From Bryum argenteum (Eukaryota > Streptophyta > Bryopsida > Bryales > Bryaceae), in the NCBI GenBank assembly GCA_037043015.1, contig CM073329.1:3736648-3800647 (forward strand): 64,000 bases of DNA, given 5' to 3'. Position 1 is the stretch's first letter. Every line of letters begins with the position of its first letter. Under the pieces are notes generated by a model. That model did not search any database and had not been told where the DNA came from. It saw only the letters and a program-made list of their open reading frames with translations. Below are positions 35,231 to 49,020 of this stretch, piece by piece. The position numbers and the translations under genes were made by a program.

Positions 35231-36166
35231 AGCCCTTTGCCATCACGAGAAGCAGAAGAACGAGGTTTATTCCTTCTCCTTTTCACGTCCTCTGAAACTC
35301 CCTCAGTTTATTTGATTATTTGCTGATACTGTCTGCATTTATTGCAGAATGTCGATGGAATGGGTGCTCAAGAAGACACAGCTGCACTTGAGCATGTAGT
35401 GAATCAACAACGTAATGCACTTGCAGAAGCAAAGGTACGTGGACGGGAAGAGCAAGCAATTTGCAGAGTAATAGAACCATGTTTCCTCTCTGAGTATGAT
35501 GTTGACTGGCACTTAGTTGTGGTTGGGTGCACATGCAGGAGGCTCTCATGGCCGAACGAGCTCGAGGTTTGAGCATGCAACGGGCGGCGACCCTCTCCAC
35601 ATGAACTATCTCGGAGTGAGTGGATCGAGAACGCTTCGTCCACCTGCAGGCCGCCACCACCTGGTCGTCGCGATTCGCTTGGAGAAATCACCGATCCTCC
35701 AACCTCTCTCAAGACATGAAGCTTGCGATTCGGATCGATCGAATCGTTAGAAACCATGCATCCTGGTGGGAAACGCCTTCATCTCGACCTCGAGGTACGA
35801 CTCAATCCAATCCATATCAATCATTTGCACGACGTCCATCTTGTTTAGAATCAATCTACACAAGACTCGTAACGTCTATATAAATAGAAACTCAAAACCT
35901 TAACAATTAATGTGAATCGGTCGTTTGAATTCCTTGATCGATGTGAGAATGTGTGTGGGTGCAGAGCGGCAACACAAGGATACCCGATGTCACATCGGCA
36001 ACCACCCCACGGCGTCGGCCGCATGGTGGAGTTAACCACACGGTGGACTTCTTCAAGGAGCGGCGATCGCGGTGATGGACCAACTCAACAGCCGGATCCA
36101 AGCTTAGTGCCCACCACTCTCGGCCATGACTTGATGCCAACGTCTCCATCGAGAAGAAGCCCGTGA
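35231..36166 (+). pseudogene. Headless 3' fragment of the PH-RhoGAP gene (unit 2)
   Basis: It contains the end of exon 19 (35231-35264), exon 20 (35348-35434, intact: NVDGMGAQEDTAALEHVVNQ), exon 21 (35539-35794) and exon 22 (35965-36166). Exons 21 and 22 have small indels at CAG/CTG positions that break the frame. In the RhoGAP frame a TGA lies just left of the junction (TGA CGT TAT TTA GCC), so it is not an in-frame fusion to upstream sequence. PH and GAP domains are absent. If the indels are assembly errors, the true fragment would still encode only part of the coiled coil and the C-terminal tail. Confidence 0.9.
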
Positions 36167-37085
36167 ATGAGTAGAATGATGAATTGAGCAGTCATTTTTT
36201 TTGTCTTTTCTGTTCTTGCAAAATTTTTAAGTAGTTGGATTGTGTAGAACTATCGTTAGTCATCGATCGGTTTGTAAAATGTTTTAGTGTAGGAGTTGCA
36301 AGGAGATCGCTAGAACATCCATTTATCTCCTCATGTGGGATTGGATTTCAAGTGGACCCAGTGATCATCCTCGATTGAAATTGGGAGCCGGCCGGCCTGT
36401 GGTCGGTCGATTGACATTGATTACAACAGATTAGTAGCTTTTAGCATTGGAAGCACCTTGTATAGCATTGCATTGGGGTGGTGCAAGCCCTCTCGTTTCA
36501 TTTCATGAATGTTTGTTTTGGAGCCGTCTTTCATTCAATCCCTTCAAATCTCTTCATTCTCTCCAAGACACTTTCGGTGTCCTTGTAGTATTTTTCTACG
36601 GTTGTTGTGTACCTACATTGTTTTGTCATGCCATTTGTATGTGTTCTTGTTTTATAATGATTACCGTAAGTCATGCAGGATTTATGGTCATATGGATCAA
36701 GAAACTAGGTCATACGCATGGATGCATCGTGATTTTGCAAAGACAAAGATTTTGCGGTCAAAGCACCCTCCGTGATGATTTACGAATTCAGTTGTGAGGG
36801 TTATCTTTCAATCGACTTTAGACATTGCCGTGCACTCAAAAATGATCCGATTGTGCGGTACAACCAATTGGGAGTCTACTACGTCTTCAACCACATGGGA
36901 GTCTAGTACGTCTTCAACACAAATTTACACATCAACGAATAGATATAAAATATTTCTACTACCGTACTTCAAACAATATCAATGAATAAGTGTTAGTATA
37001 CATTGCTTCAATTTGATGTTGAATATGAAAATTTGAAATGAGCTTACAAATGTGTTCTCATCATTTTCATTTTTATCATAATTAT

Positions 37086-37913
37086 GGGTGGAAGCACACT
37101 TGGGTGGATCAAAAAGTACGTTACGCCCTCTAAATCTTGTAAATTTGCTTGTTCAATGGCCTTTCTTGGACCCCTATACATCTTAAAGTACCAAATTTTT
37201 TTGGATTCAGCTAAAAAGAGTGATGAAGTGGGCAAATCACTTGACAATTTTTTTCAAAAATATTAGGAACATACTGTAATTTGCACTTCTTGCTTTTTAG
37301 AAAAGTACGTTACAGCAGTCAAAAATGTTACAAAGTACTCCAACTTGGTAAGATTTGAGTTGCAAAGTACAAAAATAATTATATGGTTAGAGAGAGCACC
37401 TTCTAAGGTAACGTATGTAAGTTGTATCATTACTTTCCAAAAACTCATCCTTTCCTCACAATTTTTAGCGATCAAAGGGCACATTTTTTGACATGATGTA
37501 ATTTAGTCAAAAATTAAACTTTTTAGGTGGATTTTTGTGCATTCCACCATATTCATACAATCCCCACGTGGGGCATTTGTACCAACTCATTGTTTTTGGC
37601 ACCAAAGGCTACTTCTAAGGAATCAAGATATGGTACTTAGCATGTACTCTTTGTACAATATTAAAAACTTCCGATGGGGATAATTGTCATTATTGTGACT
37701 TTTATCACTAGCCCACAACCAAGTCTAGTAGTCCCCTTAATTCTCTTTAATTCACTATGATTTTTAACACTCAATGCTTCCTGTAAACCTTGTTTATTTG
37801 CAAATTAAGATTTCTAGTACCTAAAGTACCCATCAAAATTGGGCGTTGACTTTTGGTACTTCTTGAGTACAAGTATTTGTCCAAAAGTGATCCACCCTAG
37901 TATGCTTCTACCC
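37086..37913. mobile_element. Non-autonomous inverted-repeat element (unit 2 copy)
   Basis: Same ends and interior as the element at 27303-28129; nearly identical apart from homopolymer and CTG-site differences. Confidence 0.7.
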
Positions 37914-39031
37914 TTATCAAGTTTATAATCATCAAGGCCTGCCCGGCTGGATTTAAAATACAACTGGTCACAATGTGCCTGTGAGTAACAATCTTTTTGA
38001 AGTATTTCATTACTTTGTGATGAGTCCAAAATGAGCATTAAATAGGGATTATTTGAGTCCTGACCTTTCTATTCAGATTGGATTTGAAATTTATCATTTT
38101 TATTATGAGATAAACATTATTAATTAGAACAACATATTAATTTACATAATTAAAAAAACGGCTTTTTTTAGCCGCCCCAAATGGGTCAATTACAATATGG
38201 GGTTGTTATCATATGAATCTGTAGACTCATCCAGGCCCGGTTGGATTTATAACACATTCAACCACAATGAGAGTAACAATTTTTGAAGTATTTGATTAAT
38301 GTTTTGTTTCAAGAACTTTGTAATTATGCCATTCTTAATCTAGTGAGCAGGGATAGTAACTAAATATATTTATTTTACAAATTATATCATAATTATTGAG
38401 GGGCTCACTAAGATGAAGGGCTGTAAGTAGTATTTCAACTTTGTTACAAGTGAATAATCGAATCAATAAAAAAAAAAAAAATCAGTCAATCCCGACCATA
38501 ACCATTTCAATTCAATCGAAATTGAAGAATATAAAGTTCTCCATGGCCAGGAAATTTCTTTATTAGCGCTCATGACTTAAATTATTTTATTGGGCACCTG
38601 AAAAAGTGATCACAAATTAAATGGTTGAAGCTCATTCTTCCTTCGAAGTGCACAACATGTTGAATGTCTCCTTTCCACTCAAAACTTCATTTCGTGTGTA
38701 GCCACGCTACATGACTTGTTACTTTGAAGTTCTTTATGATTTTTATTTTTTACTAAGCAAATTAGTACTTTTAGCAAGAAAGGGGTTAAATTTTTTCAAC
38801 GCAAGTAGTAAATTCTTTAATCTAAAGTAAAAAGTTGTAACAGTTATATGATTGTGGATTATGAAACTTTTCATTGCTTGCGGTTGGAAATAGTGAATGG
38901 AATTTAATCCATCCCTTGCCGATTTGATTCTCTGTTATGATCTCCACACATCGAAAGGAATCATAAAATTCAAATTCATCAGAATGATTATTTGAAATAC
39001 TTAATTGAAACTCATTAACTTCTTCTGTTAT

Positions 39032-39203
39032 CACTGCATTATTTTTTTTTTTTTTTTTTGAAACAAATTGAGACACCTCAATTGCAAGTAAAAAAATAGG
39101 TTACAACATGGTGGCCCCTGGCCGGGATCGGCCAGGGCAGGGCCGACACAGGACTGAACCATACACATACAGGAACGACTAGGGTTCTGCCACTGCATTA
39201 TTT
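39032..39203 (-). mobile_element. SINE-like retroposon (unit 2 copy)
   Basis: Same insertion and target duplication (39032-39044 and 39191-39203) as in unit 1. Confidence 0.75.
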
Positions 39204-41755
39204 AATGTTCGTTGGGTCGGTTAGTAAATCTTCTTTCGCAGATCTACCTAACTTAGTTTGAAGCATCCCCAAATTCCTGCACCAATCATTCCTATCATGC
39301 GAAGTTACCTTGTTTGGTGTCAAAGTTGATACTTTTATGCGGTTTTTGAAAAAGTAACCTTCACATTCTTTTTTCTTTTTCAAAGATTAGTTCCAACAAT
39401 TGATGCCCAATTGGAACTTCAATATTAAAAAGAAAACAATCTTATGTGTGCACTCGTCGGCAGGGTGCATGTTGACTAGATCAAGTGTCTCCAAAGTTTG
39501 TTACTCTAAAGCTTTTGATTGGTTTTTGTTTTGTTCATTCCCATTTTTTCATTATTTGAATTCTATTGTCTTGCTTGATGGTGCCATTGGAGGCAAAGGC
39601 GTGTAACAATGAGGTAATTATACAAAGCATGGGCCCCATCTTCTTGAATGCCATCAATGATATGGTGCCCGAGATAAAAATACCCTTTCTATATTCTTTA
39701 AAATTTATGTCAATGTAAGATTGAGCCACGTAAGTCTAATATGATTGTAGAAGCAAATTCTTGTTGAATGATGTTTAATGACCCAATTGATAAGTTTTTG
39801 TTGTAAGTTGGAACCTTATTGGAACTTTGGAAGTCAAACAAATAATGTTTGTAACTCAAGAAGGTACTCTTCTGTGAGCACTTTCTCTTGGGCAACGTAC
39901 TCAACCATCAACCATCAATGTGGCCCTTGCCCAACTAAGCTTTTGGTATGTTTTTCTAGTCGTTGAGCCTCAAAGCTTTATTTGATTGTTCAACCGTCCG
40001 ATGTTGTGTATGTAGTTCTTTGACACTCTTGATTTGTGAAACCACTTCTTAAGTTTGATTAGTGATCATTATAATATCATACACTATTAATCTTAAATCA
40101 ACCTTCTTATTCATTCATTGAACTCAAATCTCCTGGACTACTTTCAATCAGTCTTTATTTTGAGCCAACGTTGTCAAACCGGGCAGGCCGCCCCCCCGGA
40201 AACACTTGTCCGCCCTGTTTGCTTGTGCGTTTACCTCAACACGCTTGATATGGCTAAGCTTTAAGGGGATCAAACCGGCGGGCATGCCGCCGCCAAGGAC
40301 AATCTGGTCCGTCTGATCACCTCAACACGCCCGATATGACAGCCTTGTTTTGAGCCTCGAAGTTTGAAGACATTGTCAACAAATCCTAAGGATGAGCTTT
40401 GTCAAATGATATATTCATTCTTATAAATCAAACAAGACAATTATATCATAAATAGGGTTATTGGTCAACCAACTTTAAGATCTTATTGTTATGAGTTTGA
40501 AATCTTAGAATCTTCTTTTGCTATTGCTCCATTTTGTACTACAAGACCCATAATTATGAGAGACTTCCATTGACTTGAAAGAGCTTGGCCCAAGTTGAAG
40601 CCTTGAAGGGTTAAGGAAAAGAGTTGACTTTTCAAGAGTAAGTGGTTTTGAACTTATTTTATTCTTTCGGAAATGAAAGTGTTTTACTTTTTACTTACCA
40701 ATTAAGTAACTATGAGAAGTCTAATTAACACCCAACACCTAAACGAAAATCTAATCTTCATAATTACTTCTAGAAGTGGATATGGCAGTTTAAGAACAAA
40801 TAAGAGAGGAGCATAGTATTCCCTAATTAGTGGCGGTCAACCTCCTCCACCCATTGAACACCCTTGACCGTCACTTTCATTATGAAATACGTATGGTACT
40901 AGAATACGTACATCATATACGGAATGCACGCCACCGGGACCGACGACGACGATGGCGGCGGCGGCATTTAGTGGATGACCGACAGAGGCGGTGACCGGTC
41001 ACGCGGTCACCTGTAAATAATTGGGCGGGAAAACGGATTTGAATTTGAATGGGACCTATTTGAATTGGCGCCTCAATCGTTCGAATGCTGGCAAACTCAA
41101 GAGTGAGGCTGAACAGCAGTCGGTCTCATTCATGATCCACTCGATCGATGCTTTGGTTCCGGACGTGTAGATTGTTGGAAGTCATTCACGGAGTGACGCT
41201 TTGATTTCAGTGCGTCATGTAACCAGAAGGATTGGTGATGGTCGAAGAAGACGTACACTTCACTCATTAGGAATACTTGCGCAGGCACTTCTTCCGTCGG
41301 GTCAGTAGCTTCTGTCTGCATTTGTCTCTGCCGGCATATGTGAAATAATTCTCGCTTCGATCTGATGGATCGATTTGTCAAGTGCCAAGAATCCCGTCGC
41401 GCGAGTCTATGTAGGTACAAATTAACACTCTCATACGTAAAATGGTGTTCAAGTATAATTTATCACTTGGTGTTCGTGAAGATCGACTTTCTGGAGAATT
41501 GAAGGGTTAGAATTCTAAAACATGCCTGCCGTTTGTCGAAAACGTTAGTCGATCATAGTTAGCCAGTAGGTTGTTGATCGCAACTGGCATTCAGATATTA
41601 AGTGGAACCCGAACTTGGGGTGCGTTACACGAGTTCTCTACTCCGCTAGCGATCGACATTCGGGTTGCATGCAGCCCAGAAATTGAGATTGAAGTTACTT
41701 GTATGCATGTCATCGTAGTTGTATCTTGAGTCTCATCCCCCGGTTTGCTCTGAGT

Positions 41756-42750
41756 GAATTCGAGCCCCGTACGTGTGCACACCATAGAGGAGCATGCCAA
41801 CTAGTTGTAGTTCATTGGATGAAATGCTATGTTTTGTTTTTGAGTTTAGACAGTCGCTTGAAAACGAAATCAATGGTCATCTGCATATTAAGCTTACGGC
41901 GATCGAGTGCATGCACAGGATAGATATGAGCCTCGAATTATGCGAGGAAATTTTTTTCGTCATTATCTCCAACTCGGCTGTAGTCACTCACTCTCATGTT
42001 TGCTAGCAAGACGGTCCGCGTGCCGAGGTTGAGGTCTTGAACCATGCTACGAGGTACCGAAGTCCGTTTGATCACGATCACAGTCATGTAGATGGGCATG
42101 TAAGTATAATTATGACGATGTAGAGCTTGATGTAGATTACTGAAGCCTATGAATTGCAAACTGTGGTCGTCGGATTAATCCGTGTGCACTCTGTTCGATC
42201 CTACAGAGTACAGACTGGTTCCAGGATTCTTTAATTCCGTGGGACTAATGATGACCAGCCATGAGAGAATTCGAGTCCCGTGTGCACACCATAGAGGAGC
42301 ATGCCGATGAGTTGTAGTTCATTGGATCAAATGTTATGTCCTGTTTCTGAGTTTAGACAGTTCCTTGAAAACGTATTCTATGCTCATCTGCATAAGCTTA
42401 CGGCGAGTGCATGGATTGGATGGATATGAGCCTCGAATTCACCGAGAAACTTTCTTCGTAATTATCCCCGACTCGACTGTAGTCACTCACTCTCATGTTT
42501 GCGAGCAAGACGGTCCGCGTGCTGAGGTTGAGGTCTTGAACCATGATTGTCACTATTAACTACGAGGTACCAAAATCGTCAATTCCGATGGGCAGTGGAT
42601 GTAGAGCTTAGATGGGTAGTAGATGTAGAGCTTGGTTTAGAGCACTGAAGCCCATGAATTGCAAACTGTGGTCATCAGATTAATCCGTGTGCACTCTGTT
42701 CGATCCTACAGACTGGTTCCAGGATTCTTTCTGTGGGACAAATGATGACC
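41756..42750. repeat. Internal 510-bp duplication (unit 2 copy)
   Basis: Halves start at 41756 and 42267, as in unit 1. Confidence 0.8.
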
Positions 42751-43162
42751 AGCGGTTTCGGTAGTAATCCCTTCCAAATGAATGCTCGGCCAAGGACTCA
42801 CGGAAGAGAGCTGATGATCTCACGAATTCAGACATGAACCGAGATGTTGTCGATCATAGCATTACAATGAAATCGAGGTACGTACGTACGTGTTGAGACG
42901 TGAGCTTTCTTTCTGGCTGTCAATCACATGGCTCAGATTTCAGAGGTGAATTGCGTGGGCTGCATGCCCATGAACGAGGTTATGTATGCAATGGAAACCC
43001 AGTACCGTTACAGAACTGGTGGAGACGCATGTTCTGGCCCTACTTGACCTTACACCACGCGCTCGCGATTATTAATATTTGTGAAACATGATAGTTACCA
43101 GTGGGCACCTCTGTAACTTTGATTGTTGAACTTCGACGCGGAAGGAGCCATTTGAAGCTTAG

Positions 43163-43237
43163 CTAGTGCGGAGATACCAATGCGTAACTAGTGCGGAGTT
43201 ATCAATGCGTAACCAGTGCGGAGTTACCAATGCGTAA
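43163..43237. repeat. 25-bp tandem repeat, three units (unit 2 copy)
   Basis: Same three units as at 33362-33436. Confidence 0.88.
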
Positions 43238-45030
43238 CTACAACTATATCTGTAACATCAAACGTACTGGATTCGTTAACTTTCTTTCCGTCGACCATAT
43301 GACGACGACGACCCTTGTGGTGCTGTTTCGGTGCGTCCAGCCACTGGAGCTTTCATTGTTGGTGGAAAGGGGAATGTCAAGTTGCAGGCGGCCGAGAACA
43401 ACCCTTAGTACATTGTCGTCGTTATTAGCTTCGAGGCAAGCTACTACTGTGCAGCAGCCGAGTTTCGTCACACATGTGCAGCTTAGAGAATACCTCGGAT
43501 TTCTCAGATATGGCAAAGAAAAGTTCAGATGTGACACCAACAAGTAAGGGGAGTAGTGCGAGCTTTGCTGTAGACTTGAAAAGCAAGCAGATCGCACAAC
43601 CATGTTAATATCTGATACACTTAACACTGTCTTACTCCACGTTCGAAGGTTCCAAGTTCAGATAGTATCATGAATGGCAATTCGAGCTAGCTTGTACCCC
43701 CCCCCCCCTTTCAGGTAGAATTCCAGCATTCAAGGTAACTAAGGCGAATTCATATGATTGTGCGGTATCCTGATTCTTTCGGGGGCATTAAAAAATCTTA
43801 AGAAAAAAACAAAAACAGGGGTCTCGTGGATCATTCTGTTAAATTCTAATAAAGTGTTGAAGCATGAAATTGAGCGTGTTCAATTTCCTGAAGCATTCTT
43901 CCAAGAAGCTTGTGACCAAATAATCATGCACGATTACCATTCCGAAAATAACAGTTGAATGTTGTTCTGAATTATGAGTTTTAGAACTCTTTCTTTGAAG
44001 ATAAAATACTGGAGGTTCGCAATTGGTATTCATGAAAAGACGAAACCTTGGAAGGGGAAATTTGTGAAATTCAATAAATCGGTCTCGTGAACTGGAAGTT
44101 TCAACAAACAAGGTGAATCATAGTATTTGTCAATATGGTACCTCGGAATTGGGTCACTTTTATGAGAAAGGCTCTGAAACTTTAAGTAAAGCAATTAAGC
44201 AGGGTTCATTTTGATATGCACCCCTGGGATTAGTAAGTTTCAAAATGAATGCATTTTCATTGCAAAAAGATTCCAAATTCATAACAAATCCATAGCAAAT
44301 TCTTTGCAAAAAGATTCGAAATTCATAGCAAATTCATTGCATTTTGCTTTCATTTTTATTGCACTTTCAAGGATACTGATCAGGATCACAGCTGGTCTGA
44401 AAAGAAGAAAACTGGTGATGATTTGTATGGCTAAAGAACTGATTGCCTTCCTAAACTGAAAGTTTGAGCAATTTGTACATCGGAATTCGTCGATTCTCTA
44501 CACGTAGTATCGATTGTAGTTTGAAACTAGTTAGAAGATATTCATCAAATGGATTACACACCGAGAAATGGGTTGACCGCTCCCCAAAACCAAAAAGTAA
44601 AACCAAAAACATAGCAAATTAAAGAGCATTAGAGATTGTGAGGGCTCCACTTACAGCGACAACAATGACCACTGGCACGCCGGCTACGGTAGGTCAACTA
44701 CCAACCTATGCTATAGCTTCTAAAATATATATATCCAGCCTTAGTCCTTTTCTCGGACATCCCACCCCCTTCATCACTCCTTGCATCTCCCCCGCACGCA
44801 CATCCAATCTTGCTTCCCGTACATTTTACTCCACACGCTTCGCCAATCTTCAAAGATTTCCTAGAACTTCATTCCGGAATGATCAGGCTCACAACCCACA
44901 CCGTAATCTTCCAAACAATACGTTCACCCATCGGGCTTTACACAGTCATGATTGGGGCACCACATGTGATACACTGGTCATCCATGGAATCGGACATTCA
45001 AGGTTATATCCGCTTGATTTGACGTTATTT

Positions 45031-45973
45031 AGCCCTTTGCCATCACGAAGCGGAAGAACGAGGTTTATTCCTTCTCCTTTTCACGTCCTCTCGAAACTCC
45101 CTCGGTTTATTTGATTATTTGTCGATCACATGCCGCATTTATTGCGAGAATGTCGATGGAATGGGTGCTCAAGAAGACACAGCTTGCACTTGAGCATGTA
45201 GTGAATCAACAACGTAATGCACTTGCGAGAAGCAAAGGTACGTGGACGGGAAGAGCAAGCAATTTGCGAGTAATAGAACCATGTTTCTCTCCGAGTATGA
45301 TGTTGACGGCACTTAGTTGTGGTTGGGTGCACATGCGGGGAGGCTCTCATGGCCGAACGAGCTCGAGGTTTGAGCATGCAACGGCGCGACGACCCTCCAC
45401 ATGAACTATCTGGAGTGAGTGATCGAGAACGCTTCGTCCCACTGCGCAGGCCGTCACCGGCTGGTCGCGATTCGCTTGGAGAAATCACTGATCCTCCAAC
45501 CTCTCTCGAAGACATGAAGCTTGCCGATTCGGATCGATCGAATCGTTAGAAACCATGCATCCTCACGGTGGAAACGCCTTCATCTCGACTCGAGGTACGC
45601 ACTCAATCCAATCCATATCAATCATTTTTGCACGACGTCCATCTTGTTTAGAATCAATCTACACAAGACTTCGTAACGTCTATATAAATAGAAACTCAAA
45701 ACCTTAACAATTAATGTGAATCATCGTTTGAATTCCTTGATCGATGTGAGAATGTGTGTGGGTGCGGAGCGGCAACACAAGGATACCAGTGTCACATCGG
45801 CAACCACCCACGCGTCGGCCGCACCTTTGGTGGAGTTAACCACACGGCCGACTTCTTCAAGGAGCGGCGATCGCGGTGATGGACCAACTCAACGACCGGA
45901 TCCAAGCTTAGTGCCCACCACTCTCGGCGGCCATGACTTGATGCCAACGTCTCCATCGAGAAGAAGCCCGTGA
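45031..45973 (+). pseudogene. Headless 3' fragment of the PH-RhoGAP gene (unit 3)
   Basis: Exon 19 end, exon 20 (about 45148-45236), exon 21 and exon 22 (stop near 45973) are recognisable. Splice acceptors are disturbed: ttgcag|aatg reads ttgcgagaatg, and acatgcagga reads acatgcgggga. Every disturbed acceptor contains a CAG in the intact copy. Confidence 0.88.
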
Positions 45974-46902
45974 ATGAGTAGAATGATGAATTGAGCAGTC
46001 ATTTTTTTGTCTTTCTCTGTTCTTGCAAAATTTTTCAGTATTTGGATTGTGTAGAACTATCAGTTAGTCATCAGTCATTTGTAAAATGTTTTAGTGTAGG
46101 AGTTGCAAGGAGATCGCTAGAACATCCATTTATCTCCTCATGTGGGATTGGATTTCAAGTGGACCCAAGTGATCATCCTCGATTGAAATTGGGAGCCGGC
46201 CCGGTTCAGTGGTCGGTCCGATTGACATTGATTACAACAGATTAGTAGCTTTTAGCATTGGAAGCACCTTGTATAGCATTGCATTGGGGTGGTGCAAGCC
46301 CTCTCGTTTCATTTCATGAATGTTTGTTTTGAGCCGTCTTTCATTCAATCCCTTCAAATCTCTTCATTCTCTCCAAGACACTTCCGAGTGTCCTTGTAGT
46401 ATTTTTCTACGGTTGTTGTGTACCTACATTGTTTTGTCATGCCATTTGTATGTGTTCTTGTTTTATAATGATTACCGCCTGTAAGTCATGCAGGATTTAT
46501 GGTCATATGGATCAAGAAACTAGGTCATACGCATGGATGCATCGTGATTTTGCAAAGACAAAGATTTTTGCGGTGCAAAGACCTCTCCAGATGATTTACG
46601 AATTCAGTTGTGAGGGTTATCTTTCAATCGACTTTAGACATTGCCCGTGCACTCAAAAATGATCCGATTGTGCGGTACAACCAATTGGGAGTCTACTACG
46701 TCTTCAACCACATGGGAGTCTAGTACGTCTTCAACACAAATTTACACATCAACGAATAGATATAAAATATTTCTACTACCGTACTTCAAACAATATCAAT
46801 GAATAAGTGTTAGTATACATTGCTTCAATTTGATGTTGAATATGAAAATTTGAAATGAGCTTACAAATGTGTTCTCATCATTTTCATTTTTATCATAATT
46901 AT

Positions 46903-47729
46903 GGGTGGAAGCACACTTGGGTGGATCAAAAAGTACGTTACGCCCTCTAAATCTTGTAAATTTGCTTGTTCAATGGCCTTTCTTGGACCCCTATACATCT
47001 TAAAGTACCAAATTTTTTTGGATTCAGCTAAAAAGAGTGATGAAGTGGGCAAATCACTTGACAATTTTTTTCAAAAATATTAGGAACATACTGTAATTTG
47101 CACTTCTTGCTTTTTAGAAAAGTACGTTACAGCAGTCAAAAATGTTACAAAGTACTCCAACTTGGTAAGATTTGAGTTGCAAAGTACAAAAATAATTATA
47201 TGGTTAGAGAGAGCACCTTCTAAGGTAACGTATGTAAGTTGTATCATTACTTTCCAAAAACTCATCCTTTCCTCACAATTTTTAGCGATCAAAGGGCACA
47301 TTTTTTGACATGATGTAATTTAGTCAAAAATTAAACTTTTAGGTGGATTTTTGTGCATTCCACCATATTCATACAATCCCCACGTGGGGCATTTGTACCA
47401 ACTCATTGTTTTTGGCACCAAAGGCTACTTCTAAGGAATCAAGATATGGTACTTAGCATGTACTCTTTGTACAATATTAAAAACTTCCGATGGGGATAAT
47501 TGTCATTATTGTGACTTTTATCACTAGCCCACAACCAAGTCTAGTAGTCCCCTTAATTCTCTTTAATTCACTATGATTTTTAACACTCAATGCTTCCTGT
47601 AAACCTTGTTTATTTGCAAATTAAGATTTCTAGTACCTAAAGTACCCATCAAAATTGGGCGTTGACTTTTGGTACTTCTTGAGTACAAGTATTTGTCCAA
47701 AAGTGATCCACCCTAGTATGCTTCTACCC
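46903..47729. mobile_element. Non-autonomous inverted-repeat element (unit 3 copy)
   Basis: Same ends and interior as the copy in unit 1; carried along by the tandem duplication. Confidence 0.7.
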
Positions 47730-48849
47730 TTATCAAGTTTATAATCATCAAGGCCTGCCCGGCTGGATTTAAAATACAACTGGTCACAATGTGCCTGTGA
47801 GTAACAATCTTTTTGAAGTATTTCATTACTTTGTGATGAGTCCAAAATGAGCATTAAATAGGGATTATTTGAGTCCTGACCTTTCTATTCAGATTGGATT
47901 TGAAATTTATCATTTTTATTATGAGATAAACATTATTAATTAGAACAACATATTAATTTACATAATTAAAAAACTGGCTTTTTAGCTGCTGCCCCAAATG
48001 GGTCAATTACAATATGGGGTTGTTATCATATGAATCTGTAGACTCATCCAGGCCCGGTTGGATTTATAACACATTCAACCACAATGAGAGTAACAATTTT
48101 TGAAGTATTTGATTAATGTTTTGTTTCAAGAACTTTGTAATTATGCCATTCTTAATCTAGTGAGCAGGGATAGTAACTAAATATATTTATTTTACAAATT
48201 ATATCATAATTATTGAGGGGCTCACTAAGATGAAGGGCTGTAAGTAGTATTTCAACTTTGTTACAAGTGAATAATCGAATCAATAAAAAAAAAAATCAGT
48301 CAATCCCTGACCATAACCATTTCAATTCAATCAGAAATTGAAGAATATAAAGTTCTCCATGGCCAGGAAATTTCTTTATTAGCGCTCATGACTTAAATTA
48401 TTTTATTGGGCACCTGAAAAAAGTGATCACAAATTAAATGGTTGAAGCTCATTCTTCCTTCGAAGTGCACAACATGTTGAATGTCTCCTTTCCACTCAAA
48501 ACTTCATTTCGTGTGTAGCCACGCTACATGACTTGTTACTTTGAAGTTCTTTATGATTTTTATTTTTTACTAAGCAAATTAGTACTTTTAGCAAGAAAAG
48601 GGGTTAAATTTTTTCAACGCAAGTAGTAAATTCTTTAATCTAAAGTAAAAAGTTGTAACAGTTATATGATTGTGGATTATGAAACTTTTCATTGCTTGCG
48701 GTTGGAAATAGTGAATGGAATTTAATCCATCCCTTGCCGATTTGATTCTCTGTTATGATCTCCACACATCGAAAGGAATCATAAAATTCAAATTCATCAG
48801 AATGATTATTTGAAATACTTAATTGAAACTCATTAACTTCTTACATTAT

Positions 48850-49020
48850 CACTTTGCATTATTTTTTTTTTTTTTTTTTTTGAAACAAATTGAGACACCT
48901 CAATTGCAAGTAAAAAAATAGGTTACAACATGGTGGCCTGGCCGGATCGCCGGGGAGGGGGCCGACACAGATGAACCATACACACACGAGAACGACTAGG
49001 GTTACGCCTTTGCATTATTT
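48850..49020 (-). mobile_element. SINE-like retroposon (unit 3 copy)
   Basis: Same insertion. Both flanking duplications read ctttgcattattt where units 1 and 2 have cactgcattattt, and the GC-rich middle is scrambled (tggcctggccggatcgccgg). Confidence 0.72.

Larger units (their letters stand above)
35231..45030 (+). repeat. Tandem array, unit 2 (about 9800 bp)
   Basis: Same order and content as unit 1. It is joined to unit 1 through gcttgatttgac-gttattt-agccc, where the native exon reads gcttgatttgac-att-agccc. The left third of the unit matches unit 1 closely up to exon 20, then disagrees at many CAG/CTG positions. Confidence 0.93.
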
